A DNA stretch of 10,655 nucleotides. Source: Candidatus Odinarchaeota archaeon. GTDB taxonomy: Archaea; Asgardarchaeota; JAGGXT01. Both the position numbers and the translations under genes were made by a program. Under the pieces are notes generated by a model. The model was given only the letters and a program-made list of their open reading frames with translations, was not told the DNA's origin and searched no databases. The stretch lies in NCBI GenBank assembly GCA_021162905.1, contig JAGGXT010000291.1, positions 1 through 10,655 of the forward strand, read 5' to 3'. Shown piece after piece: positions 9,774 through 10,655 of this stretch; within the stretch, counting starts at the first letter, position 1, and every line of letters begins with the position of its first letter.

Positions 9774-9795
9774 GTAACATCCAAGAATGGGTGAT
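9774..9795 (+). repeat. Repeat copy R1
   Basis: Full 22-bp copy. Its last 19 bp, ACATCCAAGAATGGGTGAT (9777-9795), recur exactly in inverted orientation in R5. The copy can fold as CATCCA-AGAA-TGGGTG, with one U-G pair, if transcribed on the plus strand. Confidence 0.8.
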
Positions 9796-9797
9796 TT

Positions 9798-9853
9798 AAA
9801 AAGGGTACGACAATAGTTAGTATATGCGCGAGAAAACAAGTATCGTCGTACCC
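9798..9853 (-). terminator. Hairpin plus T-tract, terminator-like on the minus strand
   Basis: Minus-strand RNA would form a 13-bp stem GGGTACGACGATA/TATTGTCGTACCC with one G-U pair and a 25-nt loop, followed directly by five T (9798-9802). On the plus strand the G-U position becomes an A-C mismatch and no T-run follows, so the element is polar. It could end transcripts coming from the gene at 10214 before they reach tRNA-Asp. Intrinsic termination in archaea depends mainly on the T-run, so the hairpin's role is inferred. Confidence 0.55.
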
Positions 9854-9873
9854 CCTAAATATAAATGATCTTG

Positions 9874-9895
9874 GTAACATCCGAGAATGAGTGAT
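9874..9895 (+). repeat. Repeat copy R2
   Basis: Same orientation as R1 and starting exactly 100 bp after it. It matches R1 at 20 of 22 positions; the differences are CCAAG to CCGAG and TGGGTG to TGAGTG. Confidence 0.8.
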
Positions 9896-9947
9896 ATAAC
9901 ACTGTTTTTTGCTGGTCAAAAGTTAAAATGCCGTAGATCATTTATAA

Positions 9948-9970
9948 ATCACTCATTTTCTAAATGTTAT
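9948..9970 (-). repeat. Repeat copy R3 (inverted)
   Basis: Read on the minus strand it begins ATAACATTTAG and ends AAATGAGTGAT. It keeps both ends of the R2 sequence but has one extra base and changes in the middle. Confidence 0.65.
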
Positions 9971-10051
9971 CATATAATAACCAGAAGTAAGAAGAGATGA
10001 CGAAAAGAAGACCTTCTCTCAATACCGAAAAGCCTACATTTGTACACGAAT

Positions 10052-10072
10052 CTGAATCTTCTAATGAGTGAT
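10052..10072 (+). repeat. Possible degenerate repeat copy R6
   Basis: Only the right half, AATGAGTGAT (10063-10072), matches R2 exactly. The left half (gaatcttct) has diverged. It could be chance. Confidence 0.35.
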
Positions 10073-10116
10073 GAAATGGAGTCTAATTACAAATTTTCAA
10101 AATTTATCAAGACAAG

Positions 10117-10138
10117 GTAACATCAGAGAGTGGATGAT
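10117..10138 (+). repeat. Repeat copy R4
   Basis: Same orientation as R1 and R2: begins GTAACATC and ends GTGGATGAT, with AGAGA in the middle. It is followed by a 7-bp inverted repeat, gatgatt/aatcatc. Confidence 0.65.
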
Positions 10139-10192
10139 TAATAGATGAATCATCATGACTTTCTAACTCTTAAGCATAAAAAACAATATCGT

Positions 10193-10214
10193 ATCACCCA
10201 TTCTTGGATGTCAT
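10193..10214 (-). repeat. Repeat copy R5 (inverted), abutting a stop codon
   Basis: Exact inverted copy of R1 over 19 bp (10193-10211). On the minus strand it begins at the last base of the TGA stop of the adjacent gene and supplies an in-frame second TGA (10211-10213). Confidence 0.8.
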
Positions 10215-10654
10215 CATGTAGTGAAATCTTTGTTAAAATAAATAACTGTGATATCTCCTGACAACCAACTTAAAATTAGTTTTTTACTATCGCTAGGACA
10301 CCACTCTACTTGTGAGGGGGCATCATCAGAATCATTATAGTAATATTTCCAGCTTAAGTCGAAACTATTTGTAATCTTCAAATCATTAAGATTTATCAGC
10401 TCGAGTCTGTTATCGCTACAAATTACTGCAACATATTTTCCATCTGGACTAGAAGCAATGCTTTTAATCTTTATTATTTCCTCTTCAAATTTTTCGATTA
10501 TATCTAAGGGTCTAATATCAATAACCCCCGCAATATAGTTGTCTCCGGGAATACCTTGAGAATATCGCTTTTTATTTAATTCAAAGAAGTGATTAAACTT
10601 CCCTGAGAGGTAGTCTTTTTCAAATTTCTCAAAATTAACAACTACTATATAGTT
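10214..10654 (-). CDS. C-terminal part of a beta-propeller-like (WD40-type) protein
   Basis: The reading frame is open from the window edge to TGA at 10214-10216, giving 146 residues; the start lies outside. The fragment contains propeller-like repeats: IKSIASSPDGKYVAVICSDNRLELINL (about 62-89), where SPDGKYVA is the usual blade signature, then SQVEWCPSDSKKLILSWLSGDITVIYF (about 114-140), with the VxW-P...SGD pattern of WD40/PD40 blades. The preceding residues (NYIAGVIDIRPLDIIEKFEEEI) look like the end of another blade. No membrane segment or catalytic motif is visible in the fragment, so substrate and location are unknown. It is unrelated to the polymerase operon and is separated from it by two tRNA genes and a hairpin. 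Coding is supported by the uninterrupted frame in an AT-rich region and by the family-like repeats. Confidence 0.72.
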   Translation of the reverse strand, partial: NYIVVVNFEKFEKDYLSGKFNHFFELNKKRYSQGIPGDNYIAGVIDIRPLDIIEKFEEEIIKIKSIASSPDGKYVAVICSDNRLELINLNDLKITNSFDLSWKYYYNDSDDAPSQVEWCPSDSKKLILSWLSGDITVIYFNKDFTT

Positions 10655-10655
10655 A

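Larger units (their letters stand above)
9718..10213. other. Repeat-rich intergenic region, no credible gene
   Basis: About 0.5 kb between tRNA-Asp and the beta-propeller-like gene. It holds five clear and one partial copy of a 22-bp repeat in both orientations, a terminator-like hairpin (9798-9853), an AT-rich 15-bp near-palindrome (aaattttcaaaattt, 10091-10105), a 7-bp hairpin gatgatt/aatcatc (10134-10155) and a 10-bp inverted repeat ATAAATGATC/GATCATTTAT (9861-9870, 9936-9945). The one open frame on the minus strand (9725-9919) is largely translated repeat and has no family resemblance. Confidence 0.7.

Noticed and set aside
9725..9919. 64-aa open frame on the minus strand in the intergenic region
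   Set aside because: It is made largely of translated repeat copies R1 and R2 and the hairpin, has low-complexity composition and no recognisable domain, and no convincing ribosome binding site was seen.
10050..10076. Possible C/D-box sRNA (CTGA followed by GTGATGA)
   Set aside because: No matching C box at the right distance upstream and no terminal D box downstream; the spacing between the two boxes is too long.
9718..10213. Replication origin
   Set aside because: Inverted repeats and AT-rich segments are compatible, but no known origin recognition box sequence is recognised and no cdc6/orc gene is in the window. It is kept only as one option for the repeat family.
9774..10214. Possible CRISPR array
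   Set aside because: The copies differ in sequence and orientation, and spacing varies from about 50 to 145 bp, much longer and less regular than CRISPR spacers. No cas gene is present.

Overview
The window is archaeal chromosomal DNA carrying the conserved RNA polymerase/ribosomal protein operon, all on the minus strand, plus two tRNA genes, a repeat-bearing intergenic region and the 3' end of an unrelated gene. The lineage is probably Thermoproteota (crenarchaeal type). The largest subunit is split into A' and A'', subunit B is one uninterrupted chain of about 1133 aa (many euryarchaea split it), the ribosomal proteins are archaeal-type, and one tRNA gene holds three introns at canonical and non-canonical sites, a habit known best from Thermoproteales. 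Coding DNA is AT-rich while the tRNA stems are almost pure GC, which suggests a thermophile. I cannot name a genus.

Layout in transcription order (right to left): a partial beta-propeller-like gene enters from the right edge and stops at 10214. A 0.5-kb non-coding stretch (9718-10213) follows, with five to six copies of a 22-bp repeat in both orientations and a terminator-like hairpin. Then come tRNA-Asp(GTC), tRNA-Lys(TTT) with three introns, and a short leader. The operon itself is rpoB (5850-9251), rpoA1 (3221-5836), rpoA2 (1994-3175), rpl30e (1692-1997), nusA (1255-1692), rps12 (702-1145) and rps7 (85-696). The last 84 bases hold no gene.

The operon joins transcription and translation. 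RpoB, RpoA' and RpoA'' form the catalytic core of RNA polymerase: the active-site aspartates and bridge helix lie in A', the trigger loop in A''. NusA-like KH protein, L30e-like protein, S12 and S7 follow. Genes are tightly packed, with 4-nt and 1-nt overlaps at rpoA2/rpl30e and rpl30e/nusA and Shine-Dalgarno sequences placed inside upstream genes. The exception is a 109-bp gap before rps12 that holds a TATA-like box and a perfect 20-bp palindrome, so rps12-rps7 may have their own promoter. The rpoH gene usually found just before rpoB is absent; only tRNA genes stand there.

The protein-coding part is ordinary. The points of interest are the tRNA-Lys with nested, apparently order-dependent introns, the repeat family beside the tRNAs, and several small oddities (A54 in tRNA-Asp, a degenerate KH2 loop in NusA, the palindrome before rps12).
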